Numbered from the stretch's first letter, positions 12,701 to 52,917 are shown. The stretch is 64,000 nt of DNA from Lamellibrachia columna (GCA_963662155.1 OY759267.1:38178278-38242277), one strand, 5' to 3'. Translations and numbers: made by a program. Notes: generated from the sequence alone by a model not told the origin.

Positions 12701-14920
12701 ATATTGGAAACTTACTGATTAATAGTTTATATGATGCAACGGAGACATTTGCATCGTGGTTTGAGATGGCGTTCAAGCGTTGTGTGCTCGAAATGACATT
12801 TCATGTCAACGGCCTTGACCTGACCTATGCCAATATTTGGCAGACTTCGTTCACTGACGTAGATATAAAACAGTGGTTGCGTAGATTTCCCGAAGAGAGG
12901 TATGCATGCAAATATGATCGCTAACTGGCATGCGATTGAATGATATTAATAGCTTTTGGCCTGACGACTATGAATAGTTTCTGAAATGTCGTTGACGGTG
13001 GAGTGCCCCGGCAGCAATGGTTTATTTATTTATTAAATTTTTTTTACAAATATATATATTGCAAAGTAATTAAAAGTAACGGAGTAAAAAGTCGTGTTAC
13101 TTTAGATAAAACTACTTCGTTACAAGTAAAAAGTATTTAGTCAAAATTCTACTTCATTACATGCCAATTACTTGAAATAACTACTCAAGTATTGTAACAA
13201 AGTACTTTTAGTTCGTTACATGCCAACCCTGAGTACTAAGTACAGCTAGCTGCAGCTTCTGAAAAAGAAGTTTGGCAACTCAAGTCAGACAGCCTGCACC
13301 AGTATTGTCTGGTGCCAATTTGTAGTGTGGTTAAAGTACAAAGGGGATATTGAGCCATGGACATTGGCACATGCTAATTCACCATCTCGGCAAACATTAG
13401 TTGTGGACTTGTGGTCACTGCCAGCCACAACATGCCTAACAGTGTTCATTGATTCATATATCATATATATTTAATGGTTATATTTCTTTATTTCTTTTCT
13501 CTTGTTATGTTGTGCTATGAAATTTATTTTAAAAAGTATTTTCAATTTAAATACATTGTTACCCATGCATATTTGAAAACATACCCTGAACATTTGCATT
13601 TGAATGCAAAACGCACCTTTGAATGGAATGCAACCCCAGTTTGGGCCCAAACATAAATAGGTTTTTTACAGTTTTCTTCATAAAAAAATTTGATCAACTG
13701 CCGCTGCACAGGCAACTCCTGAATTAGTCCTGAATTATATAAATTCATTCACAATGTTTATTTTTTAAATATGTTATTACTGTACAGAGTTACTATAATA
13801 TCATACAAGATATACTCGTACTCATGGAAATGTACTCGTACTCAGCTTTGAGCAATGTACTCGTACTTGTACTCAGCCATCACCAATGTACCCGTACTCG
13901 TACTTTACTCGTGAAAATGTACTCGGCCCCAGGTCTGATCAGTGTGTCCAATAATTCCACCAAAATTAAATGACAAATTAGCCCAATCGAGCTAGCATGT
14001 CAGTACTAGTGAATACCAGACTTGTTGTCAAGTCACAAATGGGTGACTTGAGTCAGCCCCAAGCCACCAGCGTTCACCAATCACCTTGATGACTGCAGTA
14101 ATTTTAACAGAAAATTTTATGTGGATGCCATCTTGCCAAAACATTAGCCAATCATAACAAGCAATTTAATCATTAATGTATTCGGTGCACCTTGTCACAA
14201 CAACATGGTCTCATTTTGTGTGTGTTCCGAGCCACGAGACTTGCTGACAAGTCACAAACTGTCACGTCAAGTCTCAAATTAATGACCTCCAAGTCAAGTA
14301 TCGAGTCATTTCTAGCTGAATTGCAAGTCAAACCAAATCAAAATGGCAGGCTCGAGTCCAACTCAAGTCAGCCAGACTCAGCCTCTATGACTCATGTTAA
14401 TAAGTCAAGGTTTGATTTTTGTCTGAAATAAAACAAAAACATCACATTGAGGATGAACCTTTAAAACATACAACTTTTTCTCCAAGTCTAGATTGTGTAA
14501 CAATATCCCGTAGATACAGAATGCTGTTTGTTGCATCAATGCAACAATTGCTAGAAATGGTCCGCAAAAGTTTGCCATGTGTTTGACCTTTGCAAGAAAA
14601 TTGTTGACGTACACCTGTCACCTGTTGTAGAATGTGTCAGACTGATCATTGACTCCTTTTGTTGGGTAGACTATTTGGCTAACAAGGGATGTCGCACCTC
14701 ACTTCCGGTAATATTGTCACATGATCGTATTCGCCGTATATGCTTTCTGTGCATACAGTTGTTAACATACCTCTTTTCATAAGAAATCCATATATGTTTT
14801 TAATGACAAGTAGGTGTAGTGAAAGTTTATTCATATGGTTGTAGCATTCGGATTACGCATTGCAACGCCCAGATACGGATGTTGAAAGGTGAGTGGGGTC
14901 ATTCCTAGTTGCATACCCTG

Positions 14921-14957
<37 letters not shown>

Positions 14958-15542
14958 TTACAGGGGCTCAAGCTGATTCAGTTGCCTGTGGATGGCATAA
15001 CCTTGTGTAGATGCTACATACTACAATGTAGGTAATGATAGTTTTAGACGACGGCTACACAAGAGAAGACACATGGCAACACATCTTCTTGCTCTTTGCC
15101 TGGGTCAAACTGTTCCGGTCACTGTGCCAAACGAAACGGTGCGGCACACTGAACTTCTGAAGTTTATTGACAATGACGTTGAATGTCAATTATATAAAGA
15201 TCATAAAGCATAGAATAGAATTACCAACATAACATTAACACATGTTAAGGTCAATATGATCGAAATACGTTCGTGTAGCTGGAAATGAAATGAGTGACTA
15301 TTTAACCAGATGATGTCACGCCGAACTGGATGGGGTTGAGTCCAGTTGACACATGAATGTCAACAGGCGTAACGTTACAATGACACCCCGGTGACAGACA
15401 GCGATGAAACCGCTTACACACCTTCTAACGTATCGCACTGCACCAAGTTCAGATAGTCTGCCTGTCGCAGAATTCCACCTTTGAATCCTCTCACCAACCC
15501 TTCCAGGTAGCCGTTGTCGATATTAAAAGCATACTCAGCCAT
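6707..15542 (-). CDS. ATP6V0D1: V-type H+-ATPase V0 subunit d, 8 exons
   Basis: Subunit d sits on the cytosolic face of the V0 proton channel and joins the V1 central stalk to the c-ring in acidifying organelles. Eight minus-strand exons join in frame: 15542-15422, 10155-9984, 9428-9250, 8872-8793, 8130-8053, 7814-7638, 7366-7289 and 6868-6707. They encode 348 residues (human d1 has 351). Diagnostic stretches are [13 protein letters not shown] near the N-terminus, [50 protein letters not shown], and a C-terminus ending [15 protein letters not shown], which closely matches animal d subunits. All introns are GT-AG. Intron 1 (5.3 kb) holds a 25-bp minisatellite and nested hAT-like elements. The start codon lies 274 bp from the divergent AHCY start. 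I could not separate d1 from d2; invertebrates usually have a single d1-like gene. Confidence 0.97.
7483..7590 (+). mobile_element. tRNA-derived SINE fragment
   Basis: The sequence 'ggcatggtagctcagcagtt' is a typical tRNA-type A-box region of a SINE head, followed by tctcgat-like and 'ttttgccaa' words shared with the SINE at 8395-8716. It has no acceptor stem pairing and no clear B box, so it is not a functional tRNA. It lies in an ATP6V0D intron. Confidence 0.5.
8395..8716 (-). mobile_element. tRNA-derived SINE with conserved 3' core
   Basis: On the minus strand the head has an A box (ggtagcatagcagttag) and a B box (gagtttgaatcc). A body follows, and a tail contains 'taacgcgctatttaag', like the GCGCTATATAA tail shared by several aquatic-animal SINE families. 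It is in the ATP6V0D intron between exons 4 and 5. Terminal duplications were not resolved. Confidence 0.6.
9152..9166 (+). promoter_or_regulatory. CTCF-like motif
   Basis: CCACTAGATGGCGCC fits the CTCF core consensus and lies in the ATP6V0D intron after exon 3. Related 'ggcgccacct' words recur in AHCY introns and 3' flanks (about 21107, 22934, 50647 and 53071). Binding is inference from sequence only. Confidence 0.3.
10205..10545 (+). repeat. 25-bp minisatellite, about 13 copies
   Basis: Direct copies of 'tgtttagcatgtggctat' plus 'agaatag'. Variants change one base (gtggctat/gtgactat), and the last copies have small insertions. It lies in ATP6V0D intron 1, just upstream of exon 2. Confidence 0.95.
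10850..13937. mobile_element. hAT-like DNA element (outer), non-autonomous
   Basis: The left end reads CAGACCTGGGGCCAAAGTAC and the right end is its inverted match (GTACTCGGCCCCAGGTCTG). Both ends carry many 'actcgtact' subterminal words. An 8-bp target-site duplication flanks it, ctcagtgt (10842-10849) and atcagtgt (13938-13945), with one mismatch. An 8-bp duplication and CAG ends fit the hAT superfamily. No transposase is recognisable. A second element is inserted inside it. Confidence 0.8.
11579..13231. mobile_element. hAT-like DNA element nested in the outer one
   Basis: The ends are CAGGGTTGACTGAATTAC on the left and the inverse of CAGGGTTGGCATGTAAC on the right, with many 'agtaaaagta' words near both. 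The flanking 8-bp repeats are agtgctaa (11571-11578) and agtactaa (13232-13239), again with one mismatch. An open frame of 112 codons at 12586-12924 resembles nothing I know. The nesting shows it is younger than the outer copy. Confidence 0.8.
14010..14420. repeat. CAAGTC-rich repeat, second copy
   Basis: The same CAAGTC/GACTTG word pattern as at the window start, with 'gacctccaagtcaagt' and 'actcaagtcag' shared. It directly follows the outer hAT-like element in ATP6V0D intron 1. Confidence 0.4.
14923..14955. repeat. (TA)n microsatellite
   Basis: A pure AT dinucleotide run in ATP6V0D intron 1. Confidence 0.9.
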
Positions 15543-15816
15543 CGTATTTGATTACACAGACAGCCTATGTCAAACGAACACAATTCTGTAAAATGGCGAA
15601 GGCCGTCACAAGAGTCACGTGAAAGCAGTGTTTTAAGCGCCCTTGCCATTGGCCAGCCAGCGAATTGTGTCACCCAATTATCTCGTAAAGGGAAGTCACA
15701 TGGTTCTAAATTTAGTATTATGCTAATGATTGGTGGTATAAAAGACGGCGCGTGGCCGATTACCGGCCTTTTACTCTGCAGTTTGCTGCTCTTGTGGTTT
15801 ACATAGAACTCCTGTC
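15543..15816. promoter_or_regulatory. Shared bidirectional promoter of ATP6V0D and AHCY copy 1
   Basis: Only 274 bp separate the two divergent start codons. Visible sites are a palindromic E-box TCACGTGA (15615-15622), CACATG (15697-15702), CCAAT boxes in both orientations (15648-15652, 15674-15678, 15729-15733) and TATAAAAG (15737-15744) placed for AHCY transcription. GTCACGTGA resembles the CLEAR motif bound by TFEB/MITF factors, which control V-ATPase genes in other animals. The part from 15573 is duplicated upstream of AHCY copy 2, where the E-boxes, CCAAT words and TATA are kept. Confidence 0.75.
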
Positions 15817-22392
<6,576 letters not shown>

Positions 22393-22783
22393 ATGCTATT
22401 GCACGTGTTGCCTCCGGATGCAGTCAATTAGTTACATGGAATGTCACACAGTTAACATAGGCTTCTTTATAACACATTTGGAATCACCACATCATGTATA
22501 ATCATGCAAACTATTTAAATGGTACAGTAAGAGAAATGTCTTCACTTTGTTGTCGTTTCACTTTACTCATCTAAATCTAGTCAAGTACTGTATGAAATAA
22601 TAGACAGACCAATGGCGCTTATCTAAATAAAAAGTATTATAGGCTGGAGTGTAACGACATGTTCATTCGTGTGATTTTGTACTTGTCTGTTCTGTTCAGG
22701 GAATCATCATATCTGTATAGAGCCTTTTCACGTTTGTATTGGGTACTGCCGGCAGTGTGGGCAACCTGCACAGTGAAACGTTA

Positions 22784-22789
22784 AATAAA
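22784..22789 (+). terminator. AHCY copy 1 poly(A) signal
   Basis: AATAAA about 390 bp after the stop, followed by a TG-rich tract (tgtttgttgttatttgtg). The same arrangement is kept in copy 2 at 52918-52923. An earlier AATAAA at 22626-22631 is an alternative. Confidence 0.6.
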
Positions 22790-23294
22790 TATGAGACGCC
22801 ATTTACATGTTTGTTGTTATTTGTGCATGAACACCATGGGTCGCCGCATTAGTTCTTAAAAGTCCTAAAAATGTGTAGCATTACGTATTGGTGCGTGGTG
22901 GTTTGCTCGTCCCACGTTTTGTGGACAAGTGACAGTGGCGCCACCTAAAGAGATGGATATTAACGCTTGGCTAATGGCTACACAAATTGTTTTAATACTT
23001 TTTGACATTTGTTTTATAAGGCGAATACAGTATTATTTACATTTCTGGTGCCTCTATTGTTTTTTTATATAATGTTTGGATGAATAAACATTTAAACTTC
23101 TTGTTATGGTTTGTAATCGTGGTTGCATATGGATAGGAGGCCGGCAGCTATATACGCATGATCTTATGTCCCACACCTCGTGTTCGGGGTGTGGTCTGAA
23201 AAAAATACTAAACGTTATGTTTTGGGGCTTTGAGAACTTATGTGATGATCCCCAAGTTGAGTCGAGAAACATGGGTGAGATCGTGGGCGAATCC

Positions 23295-24005
23295 AAACGA
23301 AGCCTCGATTATCCAGGTTCCGCGCTGTGGCGCCACCGTTTGTCGCCTGGATGTGGGTTTTCATTGTGACGAAAATTATGTATGCGAGATTCTGGGCGCA
23401 TACATGATTAGCTAATTACGATCTCATCCGGGCATTTGACTAATTCATAAAATAAGACTTATCTTTAAACTTTATATTGACAATTCTCCGACTGAAAAAT
23501 TAAATCAGACAAAATAATCTCGACAATGACGCTGATTGGCTGCAAGCGCTTCACGGGAACGCAGAATGGAATGGTGACAGTGGATAACAATGAGACCACG
23601 CCTCTGCTGCCAGACTCTCCTCCCGGCGGGTTCGCGAAGCCGAGCGAGAGTTGGATAAGGAGTCAGACCACTGTTGAGAATTGCATTGGTGGCCACGTTA
23701 ACGTTTTGTCTGATTATAAGAAAATGTGACCATCAAAAATTCTGAAAATTGTTCACAGCAACTGTCATCATCTCGTTGACATACTGACCAATTATCAAAA
23801 TCACATACCTCCAGCTCTTTTTAAATTGTATTCATGCGCCCACGTGGCCCATAGCAGAACAATTCCCATAAATCCCTCCGTCTGTTAAACTCAAAAATGC
23901 ACCATTTCACCGCCAATAGCTTCTACAAACAAACCTGTGAATATGCCTGCTCAACTGCACGTGTGTCACATCATATGAATACCCCATAAGCCAGACTACT
24001 GCAAA
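23295..24005 (+). other. Insertion in unit 1 with a small open frame
   Basis: This segment interrupts the alignment of the two AHCY 3' flanks; in copy 2 the sides meet near 53433. It holds a GC-richer stretch with an inverted CCAAT (gattggc at 23534) and an open frame 23526-23729. The Met at 23571 starts a frame containing NNETTPLLPDSPPGG, which resembles acidic dileucine sorting signals at the N-termini of lysosomal transporters. No continuing exon was found. It could be a captured first exon or chance. Confidence 0.3.
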
Positions 24006-24241
24006 CGCTGAAAAGGAGTGTCCAGTTTCCAAACACGACACCAGGTGTCAGCACTTCCGGCCATTCAAGTGTCTACAGAGGACAGCGCTGAAAACTGGAA
24101 TACTGGAAACCATTTATGAATGATAAATCCGTCATTTTATGTGCTGTAGCGGTTTATTTAGATATGGGACGAAATATATCCAATTGTTCTGAAGCAGTTA
24201 GGGTAACAACATATTGATGTCTCGTAAGAGATATATATAAA

Positions 24242-24272
24242 AAAAAATTATATATATATATATATATGTCTC

Positions 24273-24318
<46 letters not shown>
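24242..24318. repeat. (TA)n/(TG)n microsatellite
   Basis: AT dinucleotide runs interrupted by 'gtctcgtgtgtgtgtat'. They lie at the right edge of duplication unit 1. Confidence 0.9.
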
Positions 24319-24320
<2 letters not shown>

Positions 24321-24765
24321 TGTTATTGGTTAATTGCCAGCCAGGTGGAACTTTTTGTCCAATAGGAAGCTCTCTCACAACCCATACGCAAAGCTGCCTA
24401 CCATTACGAATTTTCCGTAGTTATTACGGAAATTTAACGCAGAATACGGGAACTGCCGCCGTAATAAAGAAATAAAAATATCTTACTACGGAACATTAAT
24501 TAAACACTACCTGTGTTATAATCCGACATACCCGTTATCCAACGCTACGCAAACTACAACGTGTGGCAAATTCTGTTGATTATGGCAAATTCAAGAAATA
24601 GGTCAAGCCAACATCATTTTCTTGGAAGCCGGCTGCCCGCCAGTAATTACATTGTATCCACCTGCCACTCGACATCTTCGATGTGTGTGGGGAAACCCAA
24701 ATCAGCAGAACTGAACTATTTTACATGTTTCTACATAAAAACATGTTTCAGTCATGCGTATATAT
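24319..24765 (+). repeat. Interspersed repeat R, truncated copy 1
   Basis: Matches the first third of the copies at 28182 and 33203. Shared words are 'ttgccagccaggtggaactt', 'taattaaacactacctgtg' and 'ccagtaattacattgtatcc'. It contains paired 'ttacgga/tccgtaa' words. The copy breaks off at a Gypsy integrase fragment. Confidence 0.75.
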
Positions 24766-25190
24766 GTTGATGATGATTGACGGTTTCTCACGATATCCTG
24801 TCAAAGACTAAATGAAATCGTATGCGGATAAGAAACGACATGCTATCACGCGCCAAATGCTTCCAGGAAACACTGTGTCAGTAGGACAACACAGGAAAGA
24901 CAAACTAACATCACCATTCGACCATCGTCCGTATACAGTGGTGAACAGGAAAGGAATATTGATTACGGCGAAACGAAACGATCGAAACATCACACGAAAT
25001 GCATCACACTTCAAACTAATTAAACGTGAACCGGGTATTGTGGTCATTGACAGCAACAAAGATGTCGACGTCTACTCTCCGACACTCACAGATACACCGG
25101 CGATTCCAGCGAACGCGCGAGATGTGAACGCTCATGCTGAGACAGCCCCCAGCGACGCATCGTAAGCTGAGCCTGAGGCAACACGCAGCA
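24766..25190 (+). pseudogene. Ty3/Gypsy integrase C-terminal fragment
   Basis: A short stretch reads MIDGFSRYPV, from the integrase core, and then jumps to the integrase tail in the frame 24812-25165. That frame has KSYADKKRHAITRQMLPGN, PFDHRPYTVV and ITRNASHFKLI, typical of the C-terminal beta-barrel of Gypsy integrases. The core between them is deleted. A proline- and alanine-rich tail follows without a clear end. Confidence 0.75.
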
Positions 25191-26135
25191 ACGCATCTCC
25201 TGCTGAGACGACCCCTGAAACCCGGCGATCATCGCAGGAAGACGTCTGCACATCTAGATGTTTACGAACTGGCGGAATAGTGCTAGATGTTGACGAACCG
25301 GCGGAATAGTGTTAGATGTTTAAGAACTGGCTAAATAGCGAACATTAATACAATTATTCTATTTGGACAATTACGTACCATCATGTGTGACAATGTAGTA
25401 ATAATATGCAGTTACATGTGACTCTTGGACTTTACATACATTTTCTGTAGGCCTACTAGTGACTATCTCTTTGACTAGTAAAAAATTGTCTGTTCTATTG
25501 ACTATCTCTTTGACTAGTTAAACATTGTCTGTTCTATATTATACTAACGGCAGTATGAGGGTTTGCAGTTTTTCCGAAGGGCTGTTTTTTCCATATTGTT
25601 TCCAGTTTCTTCCGTCCCGGAAGAAATAGTTTATTCCAGTTTCTTCCGGAAGAAAATGTATGTAACTAAACAATCCTTATAAATCATCTTAAGCTAGTGA
25701 TATTGATCTAAACACATGGTTTGTAATATTGTAATTCCAACCCACATAATAAATAAGACTTATTTTTATTTCAGGCAAATATGGAGGTTATATCTTGTAC
25801 TACGACTGAAATAATGATGGGTCCCGAGACCAACGAGGTGACCGAGTTGTAATCTTGTGCGTAAATGGTTTCCGAATAAAGTTTGCCAAGTAAGTTTGCT
25901 TTTTTGGTCCACGAAATATAACATGGCGATCTTTTACTTTCTGACCTAACCACGAAAATGACCACCTAGAGCACCAAAACTTCTCCTCATATATCTACTA
26001 TACATATACACATGTCACGTGGTCAAAAAAGTATATTTACTTTCTCAAAACGATCAAAATTTACCAAAACATCGCCCTCTCCTACGCCGCCTACGCGTAG
26101 CGCCAAGGGTACCGTAAAATCGATGCATATGACAA
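25191..26135. other. Degenerate repeat-derived DNA, no gene seen
   Basis: Contains a short direct repeat of 'gctagatgtt' near 25255-25325, a doubled 'gactatctctttgactagt' near 25460-25518 and palindromic 'ttcttccggaagaaa' at about 25642. The last word recurs at about 27897 in the Gypsy tail. No complete LTR was recognised. Confidence 0.4.
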
Positions 26136-27955
26136 GGCGTCGTGTTGTACCTGGATGATATCCTGGCAACTGGTGCTTCCGAAGAAGAACACCAGGCAAA
26201 TCTGAAGGAAGTCCTACGTCAACTTGCTGAGGCAGGCCTTAAGAAGTCTTAAGAAGTCTTAAGAAGGATAAGTGCAATTTCGGCGTTGCTGCGGTGGAAT
26301 ACCTAAGTCATCGGATCAGCAAGGATGGGTTGTCTACCCTGGACAAGAGGGTTAAAGCGGTTGTTGAGGCACCCACACCTACAAACGTCACACAGGTAAA
26401 GTCATTCCTGGGCATGTTGACCTTCTACCTTCGATTCCTACCCAACTTGGCTACGATCCTTCAACCACTGCAACAGTTGCTGAAGAAAGGTCATGTCTTA
26501 AGATTGGGTACTGATCAAGAGCGAGCATTCAACATAGCAAAGGAGCTTCTAAGGAAAGGCTCAGTCCTGACAAATTATAATGTCAACAAGTAACTTCTCG
26601 TGAACTGTGATGCATCGTCTTATGGTGTAGGTGCTGTACTGGCTCATCAAACCGAGGATAAAGAACAACCGGTTGCGTTCCACTCCAGAACCATAGCACC
26701 GGCAGAAAATAGTTACTCTCTGGTAGAAAAAGAGGCTATAGCAATGATATGTGGTGTTCGCAAATGTCACAAGTATCTATGGGGTCGAAACTTCAAGATC
26801 TACACGGAAACCTCTCCCGCAACACTCCTCTGCTCGTTTGCAGAGGTGGGCTCTTCTTACGCAAGGCTACGAGTATAAGCTCATCTACCGGGCTGGTACA
26901 AGCATTGTGAATACAGATGCACTAAGCAGACTGCCTCTTCCAGAAACCGTGAAGGTTCCAATGCCAGAACCTGTGCTGAACCTGTTACAACACCTGGAGG
27001 AAGGTCCTGTGACAGAAACAATGATCAAGGAAGCGACGAAGACCGATCCAGTTATGCCACGTGTCCTGCAGTACGTGTTACAACGTTGGCCTGAGAAGAA
27101 TGCAGCTGATGAATTGATGCCGTTCTTCAGGCGACGACACGAACTGTCTTGCGAAGATGGTTGTATCATATTGGGTACAAGAGTCATTGTACCAACAATC
27201 CATCTTTCCGTGCTAATGGAAGAACTACACCAGACACATCTTTGTGTTTCACACACGAAGAGTCTGGCGAGAAATTATGTGTGGTGGCCATCAATGGATG
27301 CAGATTTAAAAGTTGCTGTGAAAAACTGTCATTCGTGTCAGTTGAATCAGCATGAACCAGCAAAGGCACTCTTCCATCTGTGGGAGTATACTGCATATCC
27401 ATGGAGTCGACTGCATGTGGATTTTGCGGTTCCTTTCCTAGGACACATGTTCCTAGTGATCGTTGACTCGCACCAAGTGGTTGGAAGTGTTACAGATGCA
27501 GAACATAACGAGCCGGTACAGTTAAGAGACTGAGTTCTTGTTTTGCCACTCATGATCTGCCGGATTGTATTGGGAGTGACAATGGTCCGACGTTCACAAG
27601 TGAGGAGTCCCGTGAGTTCACCTCTGCCAATGGTATCGGGAATATCTTCGCTGCACCATACCATCCGTCATCGAATGGCTTAGCAGAGAGAGCTGTTCAG
27701 TCATTCAATGAAGGGATGAAACGCATGTAACCTGCACCATTGCAACCGTGCTTGACGCGATGGCTCGCAAACTATCGGCTAATACCGCACTCGACCACGA
27801 ATCGTTCGCCTGCTGAAATGTTGCTTCGTCGACGTCCAAAATCGAGACTCGACTTGATTCCAGTTTCTTCAGGGCTTCACGGAAGAAATAGGTTTCTTCC
27901 GGAAGAAACCAAACCCTTGACAGTATATAACCAGGAGGTTATATACAGGGAGGAA
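26136..27955 (+). pseudogene. Ty3/Gypsy pol remnant: RT end, RNase H, integrase
   Basis: It starts abruptly at the RT catalytic box VLYLDDILATG, with everything upstream missing. A repeated 'cttaagaagt' unit near 26238-26268 breaks the frame. The RT thumb follows (CNFGVAAVEYLSHRISKDG), then RNase H (NCDASSYGVGAVLAH), a second break, the HHCC zinc region (HQTHLCVSHTK, CHSCQLNQ), the integrase core (HVDFAVPFLG, SDNGPTF, YHPSSNGLAERAV) and more stops. A purine tract (agggaggaa) comes just before the LTR. This is a dead 5'-truncated element between the two AHCY copies. Confidence 0.9.
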
Positions 27956-28181
27956 TGTAGTGTTCTTGCATGCATCACATAGACGGCGCCAGCGTATGCC
28001 CCTGGCTTACAACATGTACACCCCTAATGTAACGAATGGGTATATAGCGTAGCGCTACGCCCCACTGCTATAGACAGAGACGCCACACCAATGTATAGAA
28101 TCGTATACACATTAGACGTGTATTGTTGAGCATCGTATTGGTCACCCAGTTATCACTCATGTAACATACAAGCACGCAACA
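27956..28181 (+). mobile_element. 3' LTR of the Gypsy remnant
   Basis: It starts TGTAGTGTTCTTGC directly after a polypurine tract and ends GCACGCAACA, so it has TG...CA ends and is 226 bp long. No matching 5' LTR was found in the window. Confidence 0.65.
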
Positions 28182-29426
28182 CCCTTCCCGAAACCTTGCT
28201 TTTTGTAAACTAGTCACTCCGATCAAGATTTAGAACGTTTGCTGCTATTGGTTGATTGCCAGCCAGGTGGAACTTTGTGTCCATTAGGAAGCTTCGTCTA
28301 TCACAACCTATATCCAGGGCTGCCTACCATTACGGATTTTTCGTAATCATTACGGAAATTTAACGCAGATTACAGAAACTGCCGCCGTATTACGGAAATA
28401 AAAATATCTGACTACGGAACATTAATTAAACACTGCCTGTGTTATAATCCGACATACCCGTTATCCAACGCAACGCAAACTACAACGTGTGGCAAATTCA
28501 GTTGACTGTGGCAAATTCAGATTTTGAGAAATAGGTCAAGCCTATATCATTTTTTGGAAGCCGGCTACCCGCCAGTAATTACATTGTATCCACCTGCCAC
28601 TCGACATCTTTGATGTGTGTGTGGGAAACACAACACAGACTGAACTGAATGATTTTACATGTGTCTACATAAAACATAATAAAAACAATACTGCTCAACA
28701 TATTTGATTCATGTTTGCTTTATGTTGTATCTTACACATATGGCTACATCTTGTAACTTGATGATCCCCCGTCATCGGAAACTGTTTTTGTCTAGTTACA
28801 GTTCCATCGTTCACGTCAGGATTTCACACATACTTAGTTCAGCGGTCGGATGTGTTCAATGCATAAATAAATACACGTGAGTGTATCATCAGGTTCGACC
28901 TACAATAGTAGGATTTTATTGAATATAACATTTACACATCAATACTGTAGGCTACGGCGAAAGTCTCTCAGGCACATATGGAGAAAATCTTCCCTGGCAT
29001 AGGTAAAATGAGAACTGTGTACTGTGTGTCTAGAACTGTTTATCTAGCAACCCAACGTCGCCCTTTATATACCTAGTGAGTCGTGACTCCTTGATGCTTA
29101 GGAAGTTCGTTTGAACTGTTCCTTCAAGATAAATGTAAGGCACCTCGATTGTCTGATAAGCTGCGTTAAGAATTTGTGGCACCCGTAACTCAACGCGATC
29201 TATAGAGATGACGTCTTGTCCTTAACTTCTCCCCTCCGTGCGTAGATACTTGACAAATGTTCGGCCTGGTCAATGCAATACTAATTACCTTGCCAGAGTT
29301 TAACAAAGAGCACCGGTGCTCTTTGTCTGTTCCGCTGGTTCGTCGATGTTTCATTGGCCATTCCACCTGGTCCAGTTAACACCCATCATCCACCAAGTTC
29401 GCACCTGTGACTATGCACTTCTAGTT
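28182..29426 (+). repeat. Interspersed repeat R, copy 2
   Basis: About 1.25 kb, colinear with 33203-34452. Shared blocks are 'cacccttcccgaaacct', 'cactccgatcaagattt', 'acgcaaactacaac', 'cacgtgagtgtatcatcagg' and 'ccacctggtccagttaacac'. It contains a perfect 24-nt palindrome at 29303-29326 centred on CACCGGTG. No coding capacity was seen, so the class is unknown. It abuts the Gypsy LTR on the left and ends about 75 bp before duplication unit 2. Confidence 0.8.
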
Positions 29427-29502
29427 TTATCCTTTTATATAAGAGCATGTTCTGCACGTATCGCCAGTAGCCTGTCGCCAAATACTGAAGTAGGTATGGT
29501 AC

Positions 29503-29753
29503 TATCCAAAGCGAAAACAATCCTAGAAAATGGCGAAGGCCTTCACAAGAGTCACGTGAAAGCAGTGTTCTAAGCGCACTTGCCATTGGCCAGGCAAAGG
29601 ATTTTGTCAACCAATTATCTCGTAACGGGGAGTCACGTGGTTCTAAATTTAGCATTGTGCCAATGATTGGTGGTATAAAAGAGTGCGCGTGGCCGGTCAT
29701 CGGCCTTTCATTCTGCAGTTTGCAACTGTCGTGGTTGTCATAAAACTCCTGTC
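29503..29753 (+). promoter_or_regulatory. Duplicated promoter of AHCY copy 2
   Basis: Aligns with 15573-15816. It has two CACGTG E-boxes (29553-29558, 29634-29639), ATTGG/CCAAT words and TATAAAAG before the start codon. On its left side the ATP6V0D coding exon is absent, so the promoter has lost its divergent partner. The second E-box is CACGTG here but CACATG in copy 1. Confidence 0.75.
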
Positions 29754-52230
<22,477 letters not shown>

Positions 52231-52290
52231 ATGCTATTGCACGTGTTGCCTCCTGATGCAGTCAATTAGTTACACATTTGGTGTCACCAG

Positions 52291-52550
52291 GGTACCGTTT
52301 CACTAACATTCGTATAAGCTCTTAAGCACGATTTCGCTCTTAAAAATCGATTTCGCTCCTTAGCCATAATCGAAATTTAAAATTGTGTTTCACTAAGAAT
52401 ATAATATTATCATAAAAAAAGCTCATAGAAACGCTCTTAAAAACGCCCCTAGCTTACGACGAGGTTGGACCGCACATAAAGCAAAACATATCAATCATGA
52501 ACAGTCAAATTTACCTAACTGCGTATTATCTTGACTCCACTTTTACGTAA
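52291..52550 (+). repeat. TTTCACTAA repeat, copy in AHCY copy 2 3' flank
   Basis: Starts 'gggtaccgtttcactaac', repeats 'cgctcttaaaaatcgatttc' and 'gtttcactaagaata', and matches 53938-54187 along its length. It is absent from the AHCY copy 1 flank, so it inserted after the duplication. Confidence 0.8.
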
Positions 52551-52917
52551 AGATCGAGTTTTTCAGTCAAATAAGTTTTCAAAATGTGAGCTATGAATAG
52601 CTCGTAAATTATGGCTTATGTCTACAGCGTCTATTTTACAGCACTGACGCTGTATGGTCATACAAACTATAAATAATATAATATATAAAATAATAGGCAC
52701 TGTTAGGCAGACCTATGGCGCTAATCTCAGTAAAACGTACTATAGGCTGGAATGTATCGATGTGTTCATTCGTTTGATTTGTACTTGTCTGTTCAGTCAC
52801 ACGGATTGGCGTCTCAGCGACTTAGACTGTAAGGGCATTGTCATATCTGTATAGAGCCTTTTCACGTTTGTACTGGGTACTGTCGGCAGTATGGGCAACC
52901 TGCACAGTGAAATGTAA

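Noticed and set aside
27956..28181. Complete LTR retrotransposon with paired LTRs
   Set aside because: Only a 3' LTR is visible, and the pol remnant is 5'-truncated at the RT catalytic box.
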